A DNA stretch of 64,000 nucleotides from Anaspis maculata (lineage: Eukaryota > Arthropoda > Insecta > Coleoptera > Scraptiidae), in NCBI GenBank assembly GCA_949128115.1, contig OX421968.1, positions 1 through 64,000 on the forward strand, given 5' to 3'. The notes under the pieces were generated by a model, which ran no database searches, was not told the DNA's origin, and worked only from the letters and a program-made list of their open reading frames with translations. Positions 12,247-22,700 of this stretch are shown one piece after another. Position numbers and translations under genes: made by a program. The stretch's first letter is position 1. Each line of letters opens with the position of its first letter.

Positions 12247-14211
12247 CTAGAAGTCCTGTATAACTGTCCTGGCACTTTCGTTGCGCTCTCTTGGGCGTCC
12301 CTTTTTTGTGCTTTCCTGATGCAATTTATACGCAGTGCAGTTTTTGTTCCCTGCATAATGATTGTGATCTACTTTCATGTCTTGGCATGGAAAACATGTC
12401 GGTGACTCATTGCACTGTCCAGATTCATGTTGCTTGTCGCCGCAATTCCTACAATGTGCTTGACGATCGGGTCCTCTACAGTTTGCACTCTCATGTCCAA
12501 AATTGTGACATCTGAAGCATCTGTCTTTCCTTTTTCTTTCTTGAATTTTGCAGTTGCTCCATCCAACTTTGATTCTTCCTTTTCGAAGGAGCTTTTCCGC
12601 CAGCTTTGTTTGAACGACGACCATAGCATATTTTGACCCGTCTTTGAATTGGCGGATCCACTGGACTCTGATACTTTGCCTGTCGCTGCCGCTTTCGTCC
12701 GCAACTGCGCAAATGATATCTTCCTCGGATGTGTCTTCCTCTAGATCTTTTATTTCCAGCGCTTTCGTTGCTGCGGTTCTAGGGAGGTGCTTAACTGAGT
12801 TTTCGTTTAAAACTTGACCAATCGCTTTCAGAAGTTTTTTGCCGTTTTCAGCTCTGCTATCCATTTCGATGATCATCTTGCCGTCTCTGCTCTTCCGTAC
12901 TTTCCTGACCTCATCAATTCCTGCATCTTGGGGTACTTCATTCTTGAGTTTTTTGAGGGTTTCAGCATACGTTCCCTTTCCAATGTCAATCGTGATCTTT
13001 TCCGACATTTCCCTACTCGTTCCTTTGTCTTGATTTTTGACATCTTTGTTTCGTCTGTTTTCTCCAGCTAGGCTGTACACTGTTGTTTCAACTTCTCTGT
13101 CCCAGAAAATTATCTCCAAGAGTTTTTTAACCACATCCCAGTCGAGTCCGTCTCGACCGCTTCCTATTTTAGGTATCGCCAATTTTCTTGCTCCTTGCTG
13201 CTTCATGAGGACTTTCAGTTTTTTCAAAGAATCATATAAGTCTTTCAAATTGGGTTTGTTCGTTGATGTTTCTTTTGTGATTAGGTAGAATACTTTCCGG
13301 GTTACTTTGTCTCCGTTTTCGCGTTCTGACGTTTTCTCAATCCAAGCTACCTCTCCTGTTTTGGCATTTTGTTCTAATAGTTCTTTTTTGCTCTGGAATT
13401 TGTCCTTGAAACGAACTGCTATGCCTCGCCCCATTCTAAGGTCGGCAGCTACGCAGTGAGCCAGCGCGCAGTCGTCGGGCGCCTCGAAAACATCTCCGGT
13501 TACTTCTTCGATTCTATGGATTCTCTCGGGCCATTCTAGATTGGCGATTGTTTCAGCTCTTTCGAAGTCTCCACAAGCCGAAATTATGTTTGTGAGTCTC
13601 CTGGGGTCGTCTGCAGCCATGGATTCTTCTGTCTGTGTGCTTATTGTTTGAGTTGATAAGTCGCTTTGTCTTGCTCCTGTTCTTCTGAGCTCCGCGATTT
13701 CGATTATCCTCTCTTCTGCTTCCGTTTGAAAAGTTTTCACTATATCTTCGTGTGCTCTTATAACATCGAAGAAAGCGGTTTTTGTTTCTTCAAAGTTCTT
13801 TTTCACAAAAACGTGAACGTTTCTATTGTCCTTGATGTACTCTTTCAGTTCACGAAATTTTGTCTTGACGTTCTCAAGCTTAGTATTGTAGTTTTGTCCT
13901 TGGTCCTCGAGAGTATTCTTCTTCTCCCTTTTTGGAGAGTTCTCAGGCGGAGACGTGGGGCCTCTCTTACTTCCTGTAGTTAGCTCGTTAAAAAACTTTT
14001 TCATTGTTGGTCTCAAGTCAGGACAAGAGTCCGTTCTCAATCTTGGAGGAGTTCTAGTCAACCTGTTGACCACAACAATTGGCTCATTTTGGTCCATGGG
14101 AAGTGCAGTTTTGGTGTCGTATTGATTGGGCGTCAGATCCACAGAGGGTGCCCGATTCTCTGTGGGGTTGGGGGGGGCTTGTTCAAGATCCGAGGCTTGC
14201 TTTGATTGCAT
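12247..14211 (-). CDS. ORF1: Gag-like nucleic-acid-binding protein with embedded macrodomain
   Basis: This 654-residue protein should coat element RNA and help target it to telomeres. Residues 1-100 are Pro/Thr/Ser-rich, with a basic patch (SPKREKK, 92-98) that could act as a nuclear signal. Residues about 105-175 are charged and helical, probably coiled coil. Residues about 232-382 match the TARG1/OARD1 macrodomain family: TGDVF (238-242), LAHC (250-253), RMGRGIAVRFK (259-269), FYLITK (308-313) and IPKIGSGRDGLDW (346-358). Residues about 480-558 resemble the RRM-like segment of R1-clade ORF1 proteins. Zinc knuckles follow: C565-X2-C-X4-H573-X4-C578, C587-X2-C-X4-H595-X4-C600, and a third variant C606-X2-C609-X8-H618-X6-C625, the usual triple. 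The start at 14211 is the first ATG after the 5' UTR. The frame differs from that of ORF2. The macrodomain is the odd part; the rest is standard for the family. Confidence 0.94.
   Translation of the reverse strand: MQSKQASDLEQAPPNPTENRAPSVDLTPNQYDTKTALPMDQNEPIVVVNRLTRTPPRLRTDSCPDLRPTMKKFFNELTTGSKRGPTSPPENSPKREKKNTLEDQGQNYNTKLENVKTKFRELKEYIKDNRNVHVFVKKNFEETKTAFFDVIRAHEDIVKTFQTEAEERIIEIAELRRTGARQSDLSTQTISTQTEESMAADDPRRLTNIISACGDFERAETIANLEWPERIHRIEEVTGDVFEAPDDCALAHCVAADLRMGRGIAVRFKDKFQSKKELLEQNAKTGEVAWIEKTSERENGDKVTRKVFYLITKETSTNKPNLKDLYDSLKKLKVLMKQQGARKLAIPKIGSGRDGLDWDVVKKLLEIIFWDREVETTVYSLAGENRRNKDVKNQDKGTSREMSEKITIDIGKGTYAETLKKLKNEVPQDAGIDEVRKVRKSRDGKMIIEMDSRAENGKKLLKAIGQVLNENSVKHLPRTAATKALEIKDLEEDTSEEDIICAVADESGSDRQSIRVQWIRQFKDGSKYAMVVVQTKLAEKLLRKGRIKVGWSNCKIQERKRKDRCFRCHNFGHESANCRGPDRQAHCRNCGDKQHESGQCNESPTCFPCQDMKVDHNHYAGNKNCTAYKLHQESTKKGRPRERNESARTVIQDF
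13066..13518 (-). other. TARG1/OARD1-like macrodomain within ORF1
   Basis: Codons 232-382 of ORF1 can be aligned by eye to the small macrodomain hydrolase TARG1 (OARD1, C6orf130) over almost its full length and in the same motif order: GD-x-F after the first strand, AHC, RMG-x-GIA with the following FK, the LITK strand, and the G-x-G-x-D loop followed by L-x-W. TARG1 removes ADP-ribose from proteins and nucleic acid ends using a lysine in LITK and the aspartate of the G-x-G-x-D loop. The equivalents here are Lys313 (codon 13275-13273) and Asp354 (13152-13150), and both are present. Family membership is read directly from the motifs; enzymatic activity is inference. Confidence 0.88.
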
Positions 14212-14546
14212 TCTTGTTGTTGCCCCATTGTTTTACAGGTCGGGGCCAAACCTGGCCTTTTATGGCTACGGCCAGCCTACAGGGTGGAAATACTCCAGAC
14301 AGCAGAGCCCTGACGACCGCTTACTTGATTCAGCGGTGTGCTGCAAAGAGGGGGATTTCTTCCGCCCGGTGGTCCCCTGGCCCACCGGGGGTTGTGCTGT
14401 TTCTTGGCTTTCACCGCTCTTCATCGACCTTACCGGCATGGGTGACCCTGCCAGGAGCTCGTGCTCCCGCCGGCGTTGCTCTCAGAATCATCGCAGTTAC
14501 TTGAGCCCCTCCACCAACTACAAGGTCTTACAGCACCTAGGAGGGG
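14212..14546 (-). promoter_or_regulatory. Retrotransposon 5' UTR / presumed internal promoter
   Basis: These 335 nt lie between the inner telomere tract and the ORF1 ATG. The sense strand begins CCCCTCCTAGGTGC directly after the telomere repeat. LINEs of this group are expected to carry an internal promoter here, but I see no recognisable core element. A strong inverted repeat, CCCGGTGG at 14365-14372 with its perfect complement at 14382-14389 (9-nt loop), could form a hairpin in the leader. ORFs across it on the plus strand look like chance. Confidence 0.65.
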
Positions 14547-14547
14547 A

Positions 14548-14592
14548 CCTGACCTGACCTGACCTGACCTGACCTGACCTGACCTGACCTGA
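14548..14592 (-). repeat. Short proximal telomere tract, (TCAGG)9
   Basis: Nine exact CCTGA units lie between the 5' end of the retrotransposon and the satellite, in the same orientation as the terminal array. They show that the element inserted into telomere repeats only about 45 bp from the telomere-satellite boundary, or that the tract was shortened later. The junction reads CTGAC then GTTGCAGTGGG and enters the satellite within a partial unit. Confidence 0.95.
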
Positions 14593-14593
14593 C

Positions 14594-14827
14594 GTTGCAG
14601 TGGGTCAAAACCTGAACTTTTTGGATACCAATTGTGTCTTTTCTTCTATGATTGTGTTCGTTCGTCAGATGTTGCGTTTGGAGAGAGTAGCTGCCAACTT
14701 CGAAAGTGGTTACCGATCGTTTTCAAAATCACGTGGGTTGAAGCCCTAAGTCACGTGAGTTGAAGCCTGAGGTCACGTGGGTTGAAGCCAAAAGTCACGT
14801 GGGTTAATACCTCAACTTTTTGGATAC
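14594..14827. repeat. Subtelomeric satellite, outermost segment
   Basis: About one satellite unit plus parts of its neighbours, starting with a partial sub-repeat (GTGGGTCAAAACCTG) right after the telomere tract and ending at ATAC, where the 2-kb LTR-like element begins. It carries several point differences from the inner array, for example TATGATTGTG for TATATTTGTG and TTAATACCTC for TTAAAACCTG. Edge units of satellites are commonly more divergent because they are homogenised less. Confidence 0.9.
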
Positions 14828-16825
14828 TGAAACCGTCCAGGACCCCCGGCCGTCAATTAATTCCTCCCTCGAGTGGAATCGAGTGAAATAACTGCGAACC
14901 CAGAGGCTGACGTATACCACCAGATATCCACTGTACGTGACACATATAGATTATTGGTTTTATTGATTTTGCTCGACCGACGGGGAGCGGGCGAGCGGGA
15001 AAAGAAGAAGGTAGAGAGACGCCATACTGGAAGCTTGACCCAGTTGCTGTGTCCCGTCCGAAAAACACTCGAATATTCAGCCGATTACATCACGTTAATT
15101 TTGGAAATCATCCCGAAGGACCGAAGGCGAGACACCAGGGGCCGGCTGGCAGTAAAAACGCCAGGTAACCCGTAACTTTTACTAATTTCCGACGAGGAAA
15201 AGATTCATTTGCTTGCTAACTGCGTAGTAGAAATTAGTAAACCTCAAGTTAGGCTTGTATCGTTTGCTTTGTGATCGCGGGGAGAGTTTCGCGGCATGTT
15301 TTGGAGAGACAGGGGATCGAGATATCGCCCTGCAGTCCTTCTGGGCAAAGTGGACCCTCCAGTGGCGGAGAGAGAGACTAGGCCATCGCCGTGGCGGATA
15401 CTTCTTGGCCCTGGTTTGTACAAAAGATGGTAAAAATATTTTTAGTGGTGTGAATGGCTTTGTCCTTCCTATTCTCACACACCGTGGGTAGCTGATGGTT
15501 AGCTTCAAGACACAGGGCATGTCCAACAGCATACTGAAGGGGTTTTGTTTACGAGAGAGGGGCTCGTACATCAACTTTACCACAAGGGTTTTATTAAACC
15601 TGCACCAGAAAATTGAGATGCATAGAAAATTGGAATGAGACCTTCGAGATGCACATAAAATTGAAATGGAATCTACAAGACATAAATGAAAATTGGGATG
15701 GGATCGACACGACGTAGAACATGTCCTAGTCACCCATCGTGTGTGAGATTTGTGGGGGACAGGGTGAGCTTTACTCATTGTTGGTCTTCTTCACATCTCT
15801 TTATTTCAGGGAGTGTATGATTTTATTTGATTTATTTATTGGGTGTAAATGGGCTTCTTTCTTGCGGCACTAGTATACTTGTGTTTGTTCCGAGTTGAGT
15901 TGTATTACGTCCAGCCAGTAGCCACGAGACATGCTTTGCTAGTTGGTCCGGTCAAGCTAGCTCAGTATGCGGGGAAGGTCCATGATGACCCGCACTTAAC
16001 TGGCGTTAGTGCCCGATGGTAATACACTCGTTCTCCTGACTTGCATCACAAGTGGTGGGCATTCCTTATATTTTCTGCTTTTGTTGACCTCACAAGAGCT
16101 TTCCCATAAACTGTCCGTTAGGGGTGAAATTTGGGGTTCTCTTCCCATGGTTTAGGATTAAGTTAAGTTATTGTTTATTGATTATTTATGGTTTTCTGTG
16201 CCTACATAATTTTTATCTACATTGTGCATGATTATACTGTGTGTCTTAATTCTTTGCCACCTTCGTGTCCACGTCGAAAGAAAGAGTCGTGTGTTAGAGT
16301 GTGTTCTTCTCTAGGTACACCAACGACACTGATTTAGTTTGTTCCAGATTATTCTTCTGTCTCTCTTTACACATTGTCGCGTCGCTCTCTGTCCGAGCGC
16401 AAACGCGATACAAAGGGGAGGGGGAGTGTTGAGCTTTGTTATGAGGGAAAATCTCGCCTGACAATCTCTGGTAATTTGTGAATTCTGATTCTGTTTGACT
16501 CACACTGACTCATACATTATTTCATGTAGAAAACTTTATCAAACTCTTTCTGAAAGTAAAACTGTTTGTCGAGAGTGTGTGTTTTGATTCCTCTTCTACT
16601 TCCGCCTGACTTCCTCCTTCGAGACTGCTCTTACCCAGGATACGAACTTGAGATGTTACGCAAAGCAGTGGAACTACCCTAGAGCCAGATCAGCCGGTCA
16701 AAACCATTGAGTAAAGGGAAAGGTGAAGTATCATTTTCATTTCTGCATGTCAAACGCCTCTGGCGGGCCCTTTCGTTTCTGCCTCATTCAATTTCCTCAA
16801 TGGGGTGGGGGTGCGATTGGTCACA
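14828..16825. mobile_element. LTR-like 2.0-kb element, copy 1 (probable solo LTR)
   Basis: This non-satellite block begins TGAAACCGTCC and ends GATTGGTCACA, so it has TG...CA termini, and it is flanked by ATAC on both sides (14824-14827 and 16826-16829). Uninterrupted satellite units have a single GGATACCAATT at this point, so ATAC behaves as a 4-bp target duplication. TG/CA ends with a 4-bp duplication fit a solo LTR of the Ty3/Gypsy type. I see no internal protease, RT or integrase region. Several AATAAA motifs occur on the minus strand (for example around 15823-15840), which may hint at a minus orientation. A 198-codon minus-strand ORF (15182-15778) is broken in the other two copies. This copy is clearly more diverged than copies 2 and 3 are from each other. 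Confidence 0.6.
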
Positions 16826-19800
16826 ATACCAATTTATTTTTTCTCCTATATTTGTGTTCGTTCGTCAGATGTTGCGTTCGGAAAGAGTAGCTGCCAACTT
16901 CAAAAGTGGTGACCGATCGTTTTGAAAGTCACGTGGGTGAAAGCCTGAAGTCACGTGGGTTGGAGCCTGAAGTCACGTGAGTTGAAGCCAAGAGTCACGT
17001 GGGTTGAAACCTAAACTTTTTGGATAACAATTGTGTCTTTTCTTTTATATTCGTGTTCGTTCGACAGATGTTGCGTTTGGAAAGAGTAGCTGCCAACTTC
17101 GAAAGTGGTTACCGAACGTTTTTAAAGTCACGTGGGTTGAAGCCTGAAGTCACGTGGGTTAAAACCAAAAGTGACGTGGGTTGAAACCTGAACTTTTTGG
17201 ATAACAATTGTGTCTTTTCTTCTATATTTGTGTTCGTTCGACAGATGTTGCGTTTGGAAAGAGTAGCTGCCAACTTCAAAAGTGGTGACCGATCGTTTCC
17301 AAAGTCACGTGGGTTGAAGCCTGAAGTCACGTGGGTTGAAGCCTGAAGTCACGTGGGTTGAAGCCTGGAGTTACGTGGGTTCTAACCTAAACTTTTTGGA
17401 TAACAATTGTGTCTTTTTTTCTATATTTGTGTTCGTTTGTCAGATGTTGCGTTTGGAAAGAGTAGCTGCCAACTTCAAAAGTGGTTACCGATCGTTTTCA
17501 AAGTCACGTGGGTTGAAGCCTGAAGTCACGTGGGTTGAAGCCAGAGGTCACGTGGGTTGAAGCCAAAGGTCACGTGGGCTAAAACCTGATCTTTTTGGAT
17601 ACCAATTGTGTTTTTTCTTCTATATTTGTGTTCGTTCGTCTGATGTTGCGTTTGGAACAAGTAGCTGCCAACTCCAAAAGTGGTGAACGAACGTTTTAAG
17701 TCACGTGGGTTGGAGCCTGAAGTCACGTGGGTTGAAGCCAAAAGTCACGTGGGTTGAAACCTGAACTTTTTGGATAACACGTGTGTCTTTTCTTCTATAT
17801 TCGTGTTCGTTTGACAGATGTTGCGTTTGGAAAGAGTAGCTGCCAACTTCAAAAGTGGTTACCGATCGTTTTCAAAGTCACGTGGGTTGAAGCCTGAAGT
17901 CACGTGGGTTGAAGCCAAAAGTCACGTGGGTTGAAACCTGAACTTTTTGGATAACAATTGTGTCTTTTCTTTTATATTTGTGTTAGTTCGACAGATGTTG
18001 CGTTTGGAAAGAGTAGCTGCCAACTTCAAAAGTGGTTACCGATCGTTTTCAATGTCACGTGGGTTGAAGCCTGAAGTCACGTGGGTTGAAGCCTGAGGTC
18101 ACGTGGGTTGAAGCCAAAAGTCACGTGGGTTGAAACCTGAACTTTTTGGATAACAATTGAGTCTTTTCTTCTATATTTGTGTTCGTTCGTCAGATGTTGC
18201 GTTTGGAACAAGTAGCTGCCAACTCCAAAAGTGGTGAACGAACGTTTTAAGTCACGTGGGTTGAAGCCTGAGGTCACGTGGATCGAAGCCTGAAGTCACG
18301 TGGGTTGAAGCCAGAAGTCACGTGGGTTGAAACCTGAACTTTTTGGATAACAATTGAGTCCTTTCGTCTATATTTGTGTTCGTTCGTCAGATGTTGCGTT
18401 TGGAACAAGTAGCTGCCAACATCAAAAGTGGTGACCGATCGTTTTGAAAGTCACGTGGGTGAAAGCCTGAAGTCACGTGGGTTGGAGCCTGAAGTCACGT
18501 GGGTTCAAACCTGAACTTTTTTGATGAAAATTGTGTCTTTTTTTCTATATTTGTGTTTGTTCGTCAGATGTTGCGTTTGAAAAGAGTAGCTGCCATTTTC
18601 AAAAGTGGTTACCGATCGTTTTCAAAGTCACGTGGGTTGAAGCCTGAAGTCACGTGGGTTAAAGCCAAAAGTCACGTGGGTTGAAACCTGAACTTTTTGG
18701 ATAACAATTGTGTCTTTTCTTCTATATTTGTGTTCGTTCGACAGATGTTGCGTTTGGAAAGAGTAGCTGCCAACTTCAAAAGTGGTGACCGATCGTTTCC
18801 AAAGTCACGTGGGTTGAAGCCTGAAGTCACGTGGGTTGAAGCCAGAAGTCACGTGGGTTAAAACCTGAACTTTTTGGATACCAATTGTGTCTTTTCTTCT
18901 ATATTTGTGTTCGTTCGTCAGATGTTGCGTTTGGAAAGAGTAGCTGCCAACTTCAAAAGTGGTAACCGATCGTTTTCAAAGTCACGTGAGTTGAAGCCTG
19001 AAGTCACGTGGGTTGAAGCCAAAAGTCACGTGGGTTAAAACCTGAACTTTTTGGATACCAATTGTGTTTTTTCTTCTATATTTGTGTTTGTTCGTCTGAT
19101 GATGCGTCTGGAACAAGTAGCTGCCAACATCAAAAGTGGTGACCGATCGTTTTTAAAGTCACGTGGGTTGAAGCCTGAAGTCACGTGGGTTGAAGCCTGA
19201 TGTCACGTGGGTTGAAGCCTGAAGTCACGTGGGTTGAAGCCAAAAGTCACGTGGGTTGAAACCTGAACTTTTTGGATAACAATTGTGTCTTTTCTTCTAT
19301 ATTTGTGTTCGTTCGTCAGATGTTGCGTTTGAAAAGAGTAGCTGCCATTTTCAAAAGTGGTTACCGATCGTTTTCAAAGTCACGTGGGTTGAAGCCTGAA
19401 GTCACGTGGGTTAAAGCCAAAAGTCACGTGGGTTGAAACCTGAACTTTTTGGATAACAATTGTGTCTTTTCTTCTATATTTGTGTTCGTTCGACAGATGT
19501 TGCGTTTGGAAAGAGTAGCTGCCAACTTCAAAAGTGGTGACCGATCGTTTCCAAAGTCACGTGGGTTGAAGCCTGAAGTCACGTGGGTTGAAGCCTGAAG
19601 TCACGTGGGTTGAAGCCAGAAGTCACGTGGGTTAAAACCTGAACTTTTTGGATACCAATTGTGTCTTTTCTTCTATATTTGTGTTCGTTCGTCAGATGTT
19701 GCGTTTGGAAAGAGTAGCTGCCAACTTCAAAAGTGGTTACCGATCGTTTTCAAAGTCACGTGAGTTGAAGCCTGAAGTCACGTGGGTTGAAGCCAAAAGT

Positions 19801-20294
19801 CACGTGGGTTTAAACCTGAACTTTTTGGACACCAATTGTGTTTTTTCTTCTATATTTGTGTTTGTTCGTCTGATGTTGCGTTTGGAACAAGTAGCTGCCA
19901 ACATCAAAAGTGGTGACCGATCGTTTTCAAAGTCACGTGGGTTGAAGCCTGAAGTCACGTGGGTTGAAGCCTGATGTCACGTGGGTTGAAGCCTGAAGTC
20001 ACGTGGGTTGAAGCCAAAAGTCACGTGGGTTGGAACCTGAACTTTTTGGATAACAATTGTGTCTTTTCTTCTATATTTGTGTTCGTTCGTCAGATGTTGC
20101 GTTTGGAAAGAGTAGCTGCCAACTTCAAAAGTGGTGACCGATCGTTTTCAAAGTCACGTGGGTGAAAGCCTGAAGTCACGTGGGTTGGAGCCTCGAGTCA
20201 CGTGGGTTGGAGCGTGAACTTTTTGGATAACAATTGTGTCTTTTCTTCTATTTTTGTGTTCGTTCGTCAGATGTTGCGTTTGGAACAAGTAGCT

Positions 20295-21615
20295 GCCAAC
20301 TCCAGAAGTGGTGAACGAACGTTTTAAGTCACGTGGGTTGAAGCCTGAGGTCACGTGGATCGAAGCCTAAAGTCACGTGGGTGCAAGCCAAAAGTCACGT
20401 GGGTTGAAACCTGAACTTTTTGGATAACAATTGAGTCCTTTCTTCTATATTTGTGTTCGTTTGTCAGATGTTGCGTTTGGAAAGAGTAGCTGCCAACTTC
20501 AAAAGTGGTTACCGATCGTTTTCAAAGTCACGTGAGTTGAAGCCTGAAGTCACGTGGGTTGAAGCCAAAAGTCACGTGGGTTAGAACCTGAACTTTTTGG
20601 ATATCAATTGTGTCTTTTCTTCTATATTTGTGTTCGTTCGTCAGATGTTGCGTTTGAAAAGAGTAGCTGCCAACTTCAAAAGTGGTTACCGATCGTTTTC
20701 AAAGTCACGTGAGTTGAAGCCTGAAGTCACGTGGGTTGAAGCCAGAAGTCACGTGGGTTGAAGCCAAAAGTCACGTGAGTTGGAACCTGAACTTTTTGGA
20801 TAACAATTGGTCTTTTCTTTTATATTTGTGTTCGTTCGTCAGATGTTGCGTTTGGAAAAAGTAGCTGCCAACTTTGAAAGTGGTTACCGATCGTTTTCAA
20901 AGTCACGTGGGTGGACGCCTGAAGTCACGTGGGTTGAAGCCTGAAGTCACGTGGGTTGAAGCCAAAAGTCACGTGGGTTGGAACCTGAACTTTTTGGATA
21001 ACAATTGGTCTTTTCTTCTATATTTGTGTTCGTTCGTCAGATGTTGCGTTTGGAAAGAATAGCTGCCAACTTCAAAAGTGGTGACCGATCGTTTTCAAAG
21101 TCACGTGGGTGAAATCCTGAAGTCACGTGGGTTGTAGCCTGGAGTCACGTGGGTTGGAACGTGAACTTTTTGGATAACAATTGTGTCTCTTCTTCTATTT
21201 TTGTGTTCGTTCGTCAGATGTTGCGTTTGGAACAAGTAGCTGCCAACTCCAAAAGTGGTGAACGAACGTTTTAAGTCACGTGGGTTGAAGCCTGAGGTCA
21301 CGTGGATTGAAGCCTGAAGTCACGTGAGTTGAAGCCAAAAGTCACGTGGGTTGAAACCTGAACTTTTTGGATAACAATTGAGTCTTTTCTTCTATATTTG
21401 TGTTCGTTCGTCAGATGTTGCGTTTGGAACAAGTAGCTGCCAACATCAAAAGTGGTGACCGATCGTTTTGAAAGTCACGTGGGTGAAAGCCTGAAGTCAC
21501 ATGGGTTGGAGCCTGGAGTCACGTGGGTTGGAACGTGAACTTTTTGGATAACAATTGTGTCTTTTCTTCTATATTTGTGTTCGTTCGTCAGATGTTGCGT
21601 TTGGAAAGAGTAGCT
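20295..21615. repeat. Local 1,321-bp higher-order unit, first copy
   Basis: About 1.08 kb from here recurs at +1,321 bp with the same order of unit variants, including the rare sub-repeat GTGGGTGCAAGCC, the two ATTGGTC-shortened units and the TGAAATCCTGAAG variant. A few point differences separate the copies, for example TTGTCAG versus TCGTCAG near 20461. The same pair recurs in copy B at 32234 onward. The edges are approximate. Confidence 0.8.
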
Positions 21616-22700
21616 GCCAACTCCAAAAGTGGTGAACGAACGTTTTAAGTCACGTGGGTTGAAGCCTGAGGTCACGTGGATCGAAGCCTGAAGTCACGTG
21701 GGTGCAAGCCAAAAGTCACGTGGGTTGAAACCTGAACTTTTTGGATAACAATTGAGTCCTTTCTTCTATATTTGTGTTCGTTCGTCAGATGTTGCGTTTG
21801 GAAAGAGTAGCTGCCAACTTCAAAAGTGGTTACCGATCGTTTTCAAAGTCACGTGAGTTGAAGCCTGAAGTCACGTGGGTTGAAGCCAAAAGTCACGTGG
21901 GTTAGAACCTGAACTTTTTGGATATCAATTGTGTCTTTTCTTCTATATTTGTGTTCGTTCGTCAGATGTTGCGTTTGAAAAGAGTAGCTGCCAACTTTAA
22001 AAGTGGTTACCGATCGTTTTCAAAGTCACGTGAGTTGAAGCCTGAAGTCACGTGGGTTGAAGCCAGAAGTCACGTGGGTTGAAGCCAAAAGTCACGTGGG
22101 TTGGAACCTGAACTTTTTGGATAACAATTGGTCTTTTCTTCTATATTTGTGTTCGTTCGTCAGATGTTGCGTTTGGAAAAAGTAGCTGCCAACTTTAAAA
22201 GTGGTTACCGATCGTTTTCAAAGTCACGTGGGTGGACGCCTGAAGTCACGTGGGTTGAAGCCTGAAGTCACGTGGGTTGAAGCCAAAAGTCACGTGGGTT
22301 GGAACCTGAACTTTTTGGATAACAATTGGTCTTTTCTTCTATATTTGTGTTCGTTCGTCAGATGTTGCGTTTGGAAAGAGTAGCTGCCAACTTCAAAAGT
22401 GGTGACCGATCGTTTTCAAAGTCACGTGGGTGAAATCCTGAAGTCACGTGGGTTGTAGCCTGGAGTCACGTGGGTTGGAACGTGAACTTTTTGGATAACA
22501 ATTGTGTCTCTTCTTCTATTTTTGTGTTCGTTCGTCAGATGTTGCGTTTGGAACAAGTAGCTGCCAACTCCAAAAGTGGTGAACGAACGTTTTAAGTCAC
22601 GTGGGTTGAAGCCTGAGGTCACGTGGATTGAAGCCTGAAGTCACGTGGGTTGAAGCCAAAAGTCACGTGGGTTGAAACCTGAACTTTTTGGATAACAATG
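21616..22700. repeat. Local 1,321-bp higher-order unit, second (partial) copy
   Basis: Matches 20295-21380 at an offset of 1,321 bp and then diverges where the unit reads GATAACAATGAGTC, lacking one T that all neighbouring units have. This indicates a tandem duplication of about seven satellite units, older than the 11.94-kb duplication because copy B contains it too. Confidence 0.75.

Larger units (their letters stand above)
8807..14546 (-). mobile_element. Telomere-specific non-LTR retrotransposon, SART/TRAS-like (R1 clade)
   Basis: A 5.74-kb element lies inside (CCTGA)n on both sides. Read on the minus strand it is 5' UTR (335 nt), ORF1 (654 codons), a 280-nt spacer, ORF2 (980 codons), a 3' UTR of about 190 nt and a 27-nt poly(A). 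ORF1 with zinc knuckles, ORF2 with N-terminal APE endonuclease plus RT plus C-terminal CCHC, and insertion in telomere repeats are hallmarks of the SART and TRAS families of silkworm and flour beetle. The sense strand is the TCAGG strand and the poly(A) points toward the chromosome end, which I believe matches SART rather than TRAS orientation; this sub-assignment is from memory and is tentative. Neither ORF has a frameshift or internal stop, so the copy may be mobilisation-competent. No target duplication can be defined because the target is itself a repeat. Confidence 0.93.

Noticed and set aside
14079..14557. Two plus-strand ORFs (about 141-143 codons) over the start of ORF1 and the 5' UTR
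   Set aside because: They overlap each other in different frames, one runs nearly into the telomere repeats, and neither resembles a known protein. They are more likely chance ORFs in a GC-rich leader.
15182..15778. 198-codon minus-strand ORF in LTR-like copy 1
   Set aside because: The homologous stretches in copies 2 and 3 are split into separate 120- and 63-codon frames, and the peptide has no recognisable domain. There is no sign of coding constraint.
14828..16825. The 2-kb element as a Helitron or a terminal-inverted-repeat DNA transposon
   Set aside because: The ends are TG...CA with only a weak inverted match (TGAAACCG against TGTGACCG), and there is a 4-bp target duplication. Helitrons make no duplication and end CTRR, and no clear TIR exists. 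A solo LTR fits better but is not proven.
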